From an uncultured Bacteroidota bacterium (GTDB lineage: Bacteria; Bacteroidota; Bacteroidia; Chitinophagales; Chitinophagaceae): DNA of 8,997 bases. The notes below the pieces were generated by a model. That model did not search any database, was not told where the DNA came from, and worked only from the letters and a program-made list of their open reading frames with translations. Position 1 is the stretch's first letter; every line of letters begins with the position of its first letter. The stretch covers positions 1-8,997 of the forward strand of contig CAIVHI010000219.1 of the NCBI GenBank assembly GCA_903905685.1, in the 5' to 3' direction. Position numbers and translations under genes: made by a program. Shown one piece after another: positions 1 through 7,900 of the stretch.

Positions 1-735
1 GAACTGCTGGACAAGGTGCGCCTATGCAATGCAGGCTGGGAGGAATTCGACCTCCTGAATACCCGCTACTACCCCCGCTACTCGCCCAAATCCGACGATT
101 TCGTCATCATCCTGACGACAAGTAACCATGTGGCCAACTCTGAAAACACCATCCGACTCAAGGAATTGGAATTCAGCGAGTTTCGATTCGAGGCCGCCAT
201 TGAGGGTGAGTTTAAGGAAGACCGCTACCCTACCTCCAAAGTGCTGGAACTCAAAAAACGGGCCCAGGTCATTTTTGTTAAAAACGACCTTACGGGCCGT
301 TGGGTGAACGGCACAATTGCCAAAATAGAATTCATATCGGAAGCCCATGTGGAAATCAAACTGCAAAACGGCGAGATACACAAATTGGAAAAAACGGTGT
401 GGGAGAACCGAAAGTACAAAATAGACCGGTCGTCGGGTAAAATCGTGTCGGAGGTCATTGGCACATTTACCCAGTACCCCATCAAGCTGGCATGGGCCAT
501 CACCATACATAAAAGCCAAGGACTGACTTTTGATAAAGTGGTTATAGACATGGGCATGGGTGCCTTCGTGAACGGTCAGGCCTACACGGCACTAAGCCGC
601 TGCCGCTCGCTAAAGGGTATAGCATTGAAAAAACGCATGAGGCCGGAAGACATCATCTCAGATGAACGGGTTCTGCGGTTCCACTTTGCCGAACAAGTGC
701 TTTACGATATTCCCGAAAACGAATCGGGTGGTTAA
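1..735 (+). CDS. Pif1/RecD-like superfamily 1 DNA helicase, C-terminal part (5' truncated)
   Basis: The reading frame is open from base 1 and ends at TAA 733-735, so only the last 244 residues are present; a GTG at 16 is in frame but is not the true start. The fragment opens with the end of a RecA-like domain ('GWEEFDLLNTRYY'). A beta-rich insert follows (about bases 240-470, 'VIFVKNDLTGRWVNGTI'), resembling the SH3-like 2B insert of Pif1/RecD helicases. 'QYPIKLAWAITIHKSQGLTF' (478-537) is the conserved late helicase motif of the UvrD_C_2 region. 'AYTALSRCRS' (580-609) is motif VI, carrying the arginine finger. In this family the protein is an ATP-dependent 5'-3' DNA helicase; substrate and partners cannot be told here. 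The Walker A and B motifs lie upstream of the window. Pif1-like versus RecD2-like is unresolved, but the helicase assignment is firm. No operon partner is visible downstream apart from the small ORF at 771. Confidence 0.9.
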   Translation, partial: ELLDKVRLCNAGWEEFDLLNTRYYPRYSPKSDDFVIILTTSNHVANSENTIRLKELEFSEFRFEAAIEGEFKEDRYPTSKVLELKKRAQVIFVKNDLTGRWVNGTIAKIEFISEAHVEIKLQNGEIHKLEKTVWENRKYKIDRSSGKIVSEVIGTFTQYPIKLAWAITIHKSQGLTFDKVVIDMGMGAFVNGQAYTALSRCRSLKGIALKKRMRPEDIISDERVLRFHFAEQVLYDIPENESGG

Positions 736-770
736 ATCATTGGCAAGTTTGATGTAATATTGACCCGCCG

Positions 771-1181
771 ATGAACGAAAACCGGGACATATCGCTGCAC
801 GCCGGCGCAATCAAGCTGCTATCGGTTTCGCACGGCGAATGCGATTTTACCGTCCAAACCAAAACCGCGCTCTCCATACGCATATCGTTGCACAAGAAGG
901 CCGATTGTATGGAGATGAAAATAGCCATCAAACAAGAAGCGATATCGCGTAGTGGTGTCGCTGCGTTTGTGTGCGAGTCTTGCAGTTCATACTATTGTAC
1001 ACCCTGTGCATTAGACCTGTTTGATTGGGCTCCTACCATTCAGCCTGCTGTGCGCCGCGCAATTGATGGCCACCAAGGCTTGATTGCCGGCCTGCATGCC
1101 GAACGCAAGGCACCCAAAATGGCGATGATGGACCTGCCTGACCTTCCGATATCGGAGTATATCGTTTTCGGTGAATTTTGA
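771..1181 (+). CDS. Hypothetical protein with a CX2CX4CX2C cysteine cluster
   Basis: The ORF encodes 136 residues, from ATG 771 to TGA 1179-1181. I do not recognise the family. The first 60 residues look like alternating beta strands ('AIKLLSVSHGECDFTVQTK', 'LSIRISLHKKADCMEMKIAI'). C68, C71, C76 and C79 then form CX2CX4CX2C within 'CESCSSYYCTPC', a spacing that could hold one zinc or an iron-sulfur cluster. The remainder is a probable helix ('IQPAVRRAIDGHQGLIAGLH') and an acidic, hydrophobic tail. No signal peptide or membrane segment is seen. Frequent ATA, TCG, GCC and GGC codons match the neighbouring genes, which supports real coding. It starts 35 bp after the helicase stop, has no clear ribosome binding site, and converges on mltG with 6 bp between stops. 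A chance ORF or a decayed gene remains possible. Confidence 0.55.
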   Translation: MNENRDISLHAGAIKLLSVSHGECDFTVQTKTALSIRISLHKKADCMEMKIAIKQEAISRSGVAAFVCESCSSYYCTPCALDLFDWAPTIQPAVRRAIDGHQGLIAGLHAERKAPKMAMMDLPDLPISEYIVFGEF

Positions 1182-1187
1182 CTGAAT

Positions 1188-2222
1188 CTACTTGATGCCC
1201 CGTTCGTTTAATGCGTGCTGGTAGGCTGCGGCATTCTTCTTTTGCTCGTCGAAGGTGACGGCGAATGCCGAGCGTCCCGAAAAATCGGCTTTGGCACAGA
1301 AATAGAGGTTTTTGGTCTCCGGCGCATCCAGAACTGCGTCTATCGTTTCGGGCAAGGGTGTACAGATTGGGCCCGGGGGTAGCCCATAATTGAGGTAGGT
1401 ATTGTAGGGGGACGGGTAGCTCAGCATGGCACCGGTAACGCGGCGAATGGTAAAATCGCCTATGGCGAATTTCACAGTGGGATCGGCCTGAAGCTTCATC
1501 CCCTTGGCCTCGCGGTTCAAGTAAACCGATGCAATCAGCGGCTTGTCTTCTGCAACATTCGTCTCCTCTTCCACTATCGATGCCACCGTAACTACTTGTG
1601 CTACAGTGAGATGCCGAGCTTCAACCTTGGCACGGCGGGCGGGGTTCCAAAAAGCATGGTAGTTGGCGGCAATCTTTTTAAACACTTTGTCGGCAGGCGT
1701 ATTCCAAAAGAACTCATAGCTATCGGGCAATACGGCACAGAGTGCAGTCTCGGACGATAAGTGGTAGGATGCCAACAGCTTGTCATCGTCCAGCAACCGG
1801 TAAAGCTGATTGGAGTCGGCTTCCAGATTATTGCAAACCAGTTGTACGAAGTCTCGCTTGGTGCGCACTTTGTTGATGACCAGCTTGACCGGTGTTTGGT
1901 GGCCCGACCTCAACATCCTCACGAGCTTGTAGTTGCTCATGCCACGGGACACTTGGTATTTTCCCGGGCGGATGTGTTTGTCCAGCCCGGCAGCCGATGC
2001 CAACAATTTGAACGTGCCTACCGACCTAACATACCCCCCGGCTTCCAATTGGCCGGTAAGGTCGTTGATGGTTGAGCCGGTGCGGATGTACAGGAACTTG
2101 CCCGAGCCCACCTCCCCCGCATTGGGGGCGAAGATTACGTATGCCCCTGAAAGCAGCAACAAGACAAAGCCCAACAGCAAAAACGTGCCGGCACTCGATT
2201 TCCGGCTAACTTCGGAGGTCAT
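1188..2222 (-). CDS. mltG: Endolytic murein transglycosylase MltG (YceG family)
   Basis: MltG cleaves nascent peptidoglycan glycan strands at the inner membrane, leaving 1,6-anhydro ends, and is thought to set glycan length alongside the synthases. The 344 residues match the usual length (about 340 in E. coli). A short basic cytoplasmic tail precedes one membrane segment (residues 13-31), then a LysM-like N-terminal region ('IRTGSTINDLTGQLEAGGYV', about 46-65). The catalytic YceG domain follows: 'VASIVEEETN' (213-222), where E218 should be the catalytic glutamate; 'LIASVYLNR' (229-237); 'LQADPTVKFAIG' (244-255); and 'NTYLNYGLPPGPICTP' (274-289). At the extreme C-terminus the family usually shows a GxHxF and an EHN motif. 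Here the equivalent residues appear to be S318 and Q327. ATG 2220-2222 places the membrane anchor correctly, but no Shine-Dalgarno is visible. It lies 73 bp downstream of the HU/SPOR gene, with a hairpin in between. Confidence 0.97.
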   Translation of the reverse strand: MTSEVSRKSSAGTFLLLGFVLLLLSGAYVIFAPNAGEVGSGKFLYIRTGSTINDLTGQLEAGGYVRSVGTFKLLASAAGLDKHIRPGKYQVSRGMSNYKLVRMLRSGHQTPVKLVINKVRTKRDFVQLVCNNLEADSNQLYRLLDDDKLLASYHLSSETALCAVLPDSYEFFWNTPADKVFKKIAANYHAFWNPARRAKVEARHLTVAQVVTVASIVEEETNVAEDKPLIASVYLNREAKGMKLQADPTVKFAIGDFTIRRVTGAMLSYPSPYNTYLNYGLPPGPICTPLPETIDAVLDAPETKNLYFCAKADFSGRSAFAVTFDEQKKNAAAYQHALNERGIK

Positions 2223-2256
2223 TCGAAGAAAATGTTTGGTTGATTAAGGTATTTAC

Positions 2257-2292
2257 GGAAATCCCCCCGAATCGTTGCTCGGCGGGATTTCC
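2257..2292 (-). terminator. Strong hairpin after the HU/SPOR gene (possible terminator or attenuator)
   Basis: Arms 2257-2270 and 2279-2292 pair at 13 of 14 positions, with one C-C mismatch (2266/2283), around an 8-nt loop (2271-2278). The hairpin begins 3 bp beyond the TAA of the HU/SPOR gene, in the usual place for an intrinsic terminator of the leftward operon. No uridine run follows it on the minus strand, so it may instead stabilise the 3' end, attenuate transcription into mltG, or only partly terminate. Confidence 0.5.
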
Positions 2293-2295
2293 ATG

Positions 2296-3210
2296 TTACT
2301 TGAATGACTTGACGTCGGGGTAGTTGTAAACGTGCTTCAGAGAGTCGAACAGGGTTAGGGTATCGGCGGTTTTGCACGTTACCGAGAGCAGCACCAAGTA
2401 GTTGGCGGTATCTTTAACATAAACCTCGGCTGTCACCCCTTTGCCTTTCAATTGGCGAACATACCTATCGGCACCGTTCAGGTCGGGATAGAGCCCAATG
2501 ACGACGCGTCTCATAGACGGCAAAGTATCGGCAGCAGCCGATGCGGCCCTAATGGAATCTGCCCTGCGCAAGGAGTCTGCATTTGCACGCATGCCTCCGT
2601 TCAGAATCGTCGAGTCGACGGGTTTTTCGGGAGGAAGGGGGCCTTTGTTCTTCGACGACTTGTAATAGTAATATCCGAATCCGCCACCACCAAGAATCAC
2701 CAGGAGCACGACCACCAAAATGATGAGTGTCCAATTGACGCGCTTCTCGGGCTCGGGTGGAGGTATAGGGATAGATGCCGGGATAGGTATTTGCTTGGCA
2801 ATTTGTTCTTCAATCTGCTTGTTGCTCCGGATTGTAGGCATACCGCCGGGCTTGTAGGAGAAGTTGTCGTTGGTTATGAATACTATCCTGCCATTCTCCT
2901 GTACAAATTTGCCTACTGCGGGCAGGTGTATCTCTTTGCCTGCCTCCAAATCTTTCTTGGCCTGCTCGCTGAAGTCGCGCAAGGCATTGGCTGCTTTCGA
3001 GATGCTGACCTGCTCATTTGTAGCAATGAAATTGGCCAAATTGTCGTCAATCGAACCGCCGGTAGTGACGTCAACCCTGTAAGATGCCGGCAGCAATATC
3101 TTCCCGTCATACGTTGCCGGCAGTTTCTTCAATTCCAAATTGCCGAGCCCATGCACGTAACAGAAATTGTTCTTTATCAGGTACAGGCCTATATATCTGG
3201 CGATATCCAT
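2296..3210 (-). CDS. Membrane protein with CCDC81-type HU domains and C-terminal SPOR domain
   Basis: The protein has 304 residues. Residues 1-60 ('IARYIGLYLIKNNFCYVHGLGNLEL') and about 64-117 ('SISKAANALRDF', 'AGKEIHLPAVGKFVQENGRIVF') fit the paired bacterial CCDC81-like HU domains known from Bacteroidota. A linker with a proline-rich stretch (141-155) leads into one membrane segment (160-179, ending in a glycine run and then tyrosines). An Arg/Ala-rich linker follows. Residues about 232-303 ('RRVVIGLYPDLNGADRYVRQ' to 'YNYPDVKSF') look like a divergent SPOR domain, the fold that binds peptidoglycan lacking stem peptides. The expected topology is HU part in the cytoplasm and SPOR part in the periplasm. 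The role is unknown; a link between the inner face of the membrane and wall remodelling is inferred. ATG 3208-3210 lies 32 bp after the barrel gene stop, preceded by a purine-rich stretch (AGAAGAAA), and mltG follows. Confidence 0.88.
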   Translation of the reverse strand: MDIARYIGLYLIKNNFCYVHGLGNLELKKLPATYDGKILLPASYRVDVTTGGSIDDNLANFIATNEQVSISKAANALRDFSEQAKKDLEAGKEIHLPAVGKFVQENGRIVFITNDNFSYKPGGMPTIRSNKQIEEQIAKQIPIPASIPIPPPEPEKRVNWTLIILVVVLLVILGGGGFGYYYYKSSKNKGPLPPEKPVDSTILNGGMRANADSLRRADSIRAASAAADTLPSMRRVVIGLYPDLNGADRYVRQLKGKGVTAEVYVKDTANYLVLLSVTCKTADTLTLFDSLKHVYNYPDVKSFK

Positions 3211-3241
3211 TTTCTTCTATTCGAATTGTATAAACAATATT

Positions 3242-3260
3242 GTCAGAATTTCATTCTGAC
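3242..3260 (-). other. Perfect 8-bp inverted repeat over the barrel gene stop codon
   Basis: GTCAGAAT at 3242-3249 and ATTCTGAC at 3253-3260 are exact reverse complements separated by 3 bases. The stop codon (3243-3245 on +) lies inside one arm, and the palindrome CAATATTG (3235-3242) abuts it. On the transcript this would be a short hairpin, 31 bases before the next start codon. It could act in processing or translational coupling, but it is too AT-rich and lacks a U run for a convincing terminator. Confidence 0.35.
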
Positions 3261-4868
3261 GCCTCCATAAATGTTGATTCCGTAGGAATCGTAACCCATC
3301 CAACGCTGATAATGACTGTTCAACATATTGCTAACCTGCAAGAATGCGCTGAACTGCAAATTTAACCGGTATTCCCCATTACAGCCAAAATCCGTTATCG
3401 GCTTTAATTCCGACACTTTGTTTTTCGTATCCAACGCATAAATGCCCTGCATGACCGAAAGGTACGCAGAAACCGTCAAACCGGCCATAGGACTTATTGC
3501 GCCATCGGCACGCAAAGTCAATCCGGGCAGTTCCCAAGGGTGCTGCGATGTGCCTTGGTAGTAGTTGCGATACACGGCAGACAGCCCTACAACATACCTG
3601 TCGGCCATAAGGTACTTGGCGGCAAGCTCGAAAAACAGGGCGCTTACGGTGTCATAAACCGGCATAAACTGCTTGCGGTCGCCCACGGTATCCAAGAAGC
3701 CCGGCAGGCCCTTGAAATTGTCCCAGCCGGCACGCCCGGCAAAGTTCAACTGCCCCAATTGCCCGTCGGCTTTTACAAACAACTCGTCCTTGCGGGTTTG
3801 CACAGGTTTGTAATTGCCGAATAGGTATGGATTCTCTGTGGTCAATTCCTTGTAGGTATTCCGATACTCGGAAGCCGACCAGCCCGCCGATACCTTTATG
3901 GGGGAGTTGGGTATTTCGACGCAGCCCACTACATCGGGCAGCAAGTGTGCTGTCCCCCCTTGGCCGAAGGCCAAGCCGAGGTAGGCATGACCCGAGTAAT
4001 GTTCCCGCTTCAACTCCGCACCCGGTGCCAACCCGAAAAGTATATTGCTCTTAGACAGCGTATCGGCAGTAAGGCCGGCAAAATGACCGAAAACATTCAA
4101 CTTCCCCTCCAGGTCGTCCTTGATTTCGACGCTCATGGGCACATCGAACCCGAGGTCCAATTCGTGGGTCTTAAAACGCGCCCCATAATAATCGGCATCT
4201 ATCTTGGGATGCATGTCGATTAGTGACTCTCCTTCCTCCTTCCGCTTGTAATCTGCCGTAGCCGACAAATCGAAGAAGGTCTGCTTCAGGCTGTCGGTAT
4301 TGTTGTAGTCGTACAGGGCGTGATTGTAGCCGTAGTAATAGTATTGGTTCCGCTCTAATCCAAGCGTTGAGTGCCAGTCGCCATGCTCCCGGTGCAGCAA
4401 TCCCTCTGCCTCCAATCCGGTGAGCGCCGATTGTTCGTACTTCACGGACCCTTTTTGCGACAAGTGATGAACGTGTAGGAAGGTTTCGTAGCCGGGTGCA
4501 CTATAACCGCCTATTCCGGCATCCAAAAACAAAGTGGTCAGGTTACCCACGCCGGCCATCACGTAATTGGGCAGCGGCAGCGGAACGGTGTCTTTACCCA
4601 AGGCCAAGGGCTTCAGGGGATCGGAATGATAGGAGTAGAATAAAGGCTGTTGAGGCACTGCGTATTTGAAAACGGGGTGGGTGGTGTCGGTAGCCGGCAA
4701 CTGCGGCACCCATTCGGGGCGCGACGCCGCACGAACCTGCGGTTTGTAGGTCTGTATCACTTCAATCACCGATCCGTTCAATACGGTATCCTTCCCAGCC
4801 GTCTGGCCGCTGCACCAAGCAGTTGCCAGGAGGAAGGCCGTCATCAGTATACCGTGTTTCCGTGTCAT
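3243..4868 (-). CDS. Plug-less outer-membrane beta-barrel protein, TonB-receptor-like
   Basis: I choose the ATG at 4866-4868 (541 residues) over an in-frame TTG at 4872-4874, because that TTG lies inside a tandem repeat. A signal peptide is clear: basic 'MTRKHG', hydrophobic residues 7-18, and likely cleavage near 'CSGQ' (19-22). The mature N-terminus has a 'VIQTYKPQV' segment and a Pro-rich stretch. This matches a Bacteroidota group annotated as TonB-dependent receptor although it lacks the carboxypeptidase-like and plug domains. From about residue 100 onward, alternating aromatic and polar strands with tight turns run to the C-terminus, which ends in Phe ('YGGVRMKF'), the usual barrel sorting signature. 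No TonB box or plug is seen, so active import is doubtful; a pore, an adhesion or an assembly role is possible. It follows the TPR gene by 39 bp and precedes the HU/SPOR gene by 32 bp, consistent with co-transcription. The ligand is unknown. Confidence 0.85.
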   Translation of the reverse strand: MTRKHGILMTAFLLATAWCSGQTAGKDTVLNGSVIEVIQTYKPQVRAASRPEWVPQLPATDTTHPVFKYAVPQQPLFYSYHSDPLKPLALGKDTVPLPLPNYVMAGVGNLTTLFLDAGIGGYSAPGYETFLHVHHLSQKGSVKYEQSALTGLEAEGLLHREHGDWHSTLGLERNQYYYYGYNHALYDYNNTDSLKQTFFDLSATADYKRKEEGESLIDMHPKIDADYYGARFKTHELDLGFDVPMSVEIKDDLEGKLNVFGHFAGLTADTLSKSNILFGLAPGAELKREHYSGHAYLGLAFGQGGTAHLLPDVVGCVEIPNSPIKVSAGWSASEYRNTYKELTTENPYLFGNYKPVQTRKDELFVKADGQLGQLNFAGRAGWDNFKGLPGFLDTVGDRKQFMPVYDTVSALFFELAAKYLMADRYVVGLSAVYRNYYQGTSQHPWELPGLTLRADGAISPMAGLTVSAYLSVMQGIYALDTKNKVSELKPITDFGCNGEYRLNLQFSAFLQVSNMLNSHYQRWMGYDSYGINIYGGVRMKF

Positions 4869-4889
4869 GTTCAATGTTCAATGTTCAAT
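4869..4889 (-). repeat. Three perfect tandem copies of ATTGAAC abutting a start codon
   Basis: On the minus strand the heptamer ATTGAAC occurs exactly three times in 21 bases and runs directly into the ATG of the barrel gene. A possible Shine-Dalgarno, AAAGG (4893-4897), sits 3 bases beyond the far end. It is therefore 24 bases from the ATG with three copies and would be 10 with one copy. The repeat also contains TTG triplets; the one at 4872-4874 is in frame with the gene. Confidence 0.93.
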
Positions 4890-4907
4890 TCGCCTTTATT
4901 GCCCGGG

Positions 4908-7900
4908 TCATTCGTCGCGCAATTTGCTTTTTGCTTTTTCGGCCCTGTTTACTTCATTAAGTTTTTCCAACGACTGTTGTTTCAATTCCTGAATCTTGGT
5001 ATGCTTAACGATGCTCTCCAAGGTGGCACGGGCGTTGAAATAGTCTTTCTGTTTGATGAGGATGTCTGCAAGGGTGATGTAGGATTTGACAATCCAATAG
5101 TCATAACCCGAAGATTCCCGAATGCAGTTGTTGGCAGCCTCTTCTGCGAGCTGCAGGTTGTCTGACGCCAAATAGACCTCCCCAAGCGTGTGGCGGGCTT
5201 CGGCGGCGGTTTCGCCATTCTTGCTCGATACCAATTGTTTGAAGATCGGAAGACACTCATCCAACTGTTTTGTGGCGTAAAACGCCTTGGCCTTGAACAG
5301 GAGGGCATCGTTCACCCCCTCTGCCGACACCCCCTGCAAATCGAGAACGGAGTCTGCAAAAGCTCCGGCACCGTCATAATTCCCCGAAAAGTAGTGGCAC
5401 TTCATGCTCCCTACCAGTGCATATTCAATCGCGGCATTGTCTTGAACGCCTGCACGCAGCAGTCGGTAGTAGGTTAATGCGCCTGAATAGTCTTTTTGCT
5501 CATATGCAATGGCGGCGGCATGGCGGGCACTGTTCTCCGAAAAATCGTTCCAAGCCTCCGCAAGCACCGTTTTGTAGTCTTCGAGGGCCGCTTTGTATTT
5601 TTTGAGTTGGAAGGCACACTCGGCCCTATAGTAGTGGGCTTTTACGGCGAAAATGCCGTTGGGGTATTGGGCAAGGTAATTGTCGAACGCCTGCTTGGCT
5701 TCGGCCCAATTGCCGGAGGCGAACCGCACTTCTGCCGCAGCGTAAAATGCGGAGTCTACAGAATTGCTGTCTGCAGACGGCAACTTCGCATCGCGCAGCA
5801 ATTTGGAGAACTCGCCGGGGGTGTTCATTTGGATGAACATGTTACGGAGCACGTCCAAGGCAGCCATGCGCTCTTCCGATGCAGGAAAATCGGTTACTAC
5901 TTTGCGGTAGGCCGCTGTGGCCTTCGCATTGTCGTTGGTTTGTTGGTAGATGAAGCCCGTCTTCATATAGGCTTTGGCAGCATAGCTCTTATCGGCCGCG
6001 GTAATATCGGTCAGGAAGGCCAACTGGGCCAGCGCAGGTGCAAATTTATCTTCCTCAATATAGGTGAGTGCCAACTCATACCTTGCCTTCACTTCGTATG
6101 GCGAGGGGTTTTCTGCACCTATCAGGGTTTGCAACTGGGCTATTTTTTCATTGGTGCGGTTCAACAACCCCAATATGATGCACTTCTGGAATTTGGCATA
6201 GTCGGCATTTTCGGTGTCTATACCAATGATTTTATTATAGAGCGGCAACGCCTTGCTATAGTTCTTTTGTAGGAAAACGGCATCAGCCTCGCGCACGGCA
6301 GCAAGGCGGGAAATGCCCTCATCGCCCTTCACGGCCTGTTGCGCTTTCGTGAAATACCCTTGCGCTTCGTTATAGTCCTGCAATTCCAAGGCTGCGAAAC
6401 CCATATTGATGTAGGCGTGCTGCCCCGTAGATTGTGGACTTAACCGCTGCGTCGCTGCATTGTCGCCCTTGCGGTCTATGAACTGTGTGGAGTAATTGAT
6501 GGCATCATCATACTTGCGCAACCTAAAGGCAATATCGCCCCGCCAAAAGTAGGCGGCGTCGGTATATGCAGGATAAATCTGATGTAGCAATGACTGTGCA
6601 AAATACTTGTCGGCTTCCTCATAGTCGCCTTTTCGGAACAATTGTACGGCATAGCCGTATGCGGCTTTTTGTTCGGCCTTGCGATATTCGTCATCGCGTT
6701 TCGCCACCAACTTCAAATCGGCCAACGCCTCGGCATAGTTATGGGTTTTGATGAGCAGGTCTGAAAGCAGGGTATGGGCTTCATCGCGATATTCGGTATG
6801 CGGAAATACAGTCAAAAGATTCTCCAGTTGCCGTGCCGATTCATCGTCATAACCCAAATCGTAGCTTATCATGGAATACAGCATCATGGCCGCCTCACGC
6901 TGACCCGAATTGAAAACCATATCGGCACACAGCCCGAAAGCATTTCGGGCACTCGGCTTGTCGGACACATGGATGTAGCAATCGCCCAACAGGTACATGG
7001 ATGTTTGCCCCAACGAGTCGCGGGTATTGCCAAGGGTCTTGAATTTCTCGATGGCGCTGTTCCAGTCACTCAGGCGGTAATCGCAATAGCCCATTTTATA
7101 TAGGTCTTCCTTACGGATTTTGTCGGTGTGGGCGTAGTAAAATTCAAAGTACGGTTTGGCTTCGGCATATTTTTGGTCTTCGAAGTAGCACTGCGCTATC
7201 AACAGGTGGAGGTCGTTGTCGTAGTATGATTTCTCCACTTTGGGCGAGATGGCTGCGAGGGCTTCATGGAGCGCCTTGGCGGTATCGCCCATAAAATAGG
7301 AGGTCTCGGCAATATAGTAGGGCACAACGGTGCGATACAACTTGTCGTTTCTAATGAGCTCGAAACTGGCCAAGGCATCGGCATAGTTGTTTTCGTTGTA
7401 GGCAAGCAGGCCGTAGTAATAGTTTCCCGCCTTGTAGTACTTGCCGTCTTTCAGCTCCTTGATAGACGAGAACAACGGTTCTGCCTTGTCGAACTGCTTG
7501 TTGTTGAAGTAGCAGTAGGCCAATTCGAATTTCGCATCGGCTATCTCCTCATTGCTGAGGTTGCTGATTCCCGCAGCTTCGTAGTTGGGGATAGCTTTGG
7601 CGAGTTTGTTGTCGTGGAAATATTTTTGGGCCAAGAAAAAGGCTGTGCGCTGCTTATAGGGTGCCGGCATTGCAGATTCCATCACGGCAATTGCGGAATC
7701 TTCCCAACCCGGTGCTGCGGTCTTTATGGAGGCAACGGTAAGGTAGTATTCCGCAAAGTCTGTGACGGCCTTACGGTCGGGGTCGTTTGCGCCCGATTGC
7801 TTGGCCATGACGGCCCTTGCCGTTTGGGCGGCAACGGCATAGTGCTGCTGCCTGAATTGGTCTTCAAGAAGATACAGGGTGCGCTTGTCGGGCACGTCGG

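Noticed and set aside
22..519. A 165-residue minus-strand open frame opposite the helicase.
   Set aside because: The + frame carries conserved helicase motifs; the antisense frame is an incidental opening.
737..770. A promoter-like TAATATTG (755-762) before the small ORF, which would imply a nearly leaderless transcript.
   Set aside because: It has one mismatch to the TAnnTTTG -7 consensus and no upstream TTTG at suitable spacing, so it is too weak to call.
939..1155. Two 10-bp palindromes around GATATC inside the small ORF (939-948 and 1146-1155) as a possible operator pair.
   Set aside because: They lie within coding sequence, have different outer bases, and such palindromes arise often from the local GAT/ATC/TCG codon use.
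1182..1187. A bidirectional terminator between the convergent small ORF and mltG.
   Set aside because: Only 6 bp separate the stops, and I see no inverted repeat with a U run at the junction.
2452..3270. A 272-residue + strand open frame opposite the HU/SPOR gene.
   Set aside because: The minus-strand protein has ordered HU, membrane and SPOR segments; the + frame has low-complexity Arg/Cys/His-rich translation and crosses the neighbouring gene end.
4872..4874. TTG as the start codon of the barrel gene, giving two extra residues.
   Set aside because: The triplet is part of the tandem heptamer, and the ATG six bases on gives a better signal peptide start.
5496..6272. A 258-residue + strand open frame opposite the middle of the TPR gene.
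   Set aside because: It is a shadow of the TPR coding frame, with no start context, domain or neighbours to support it.
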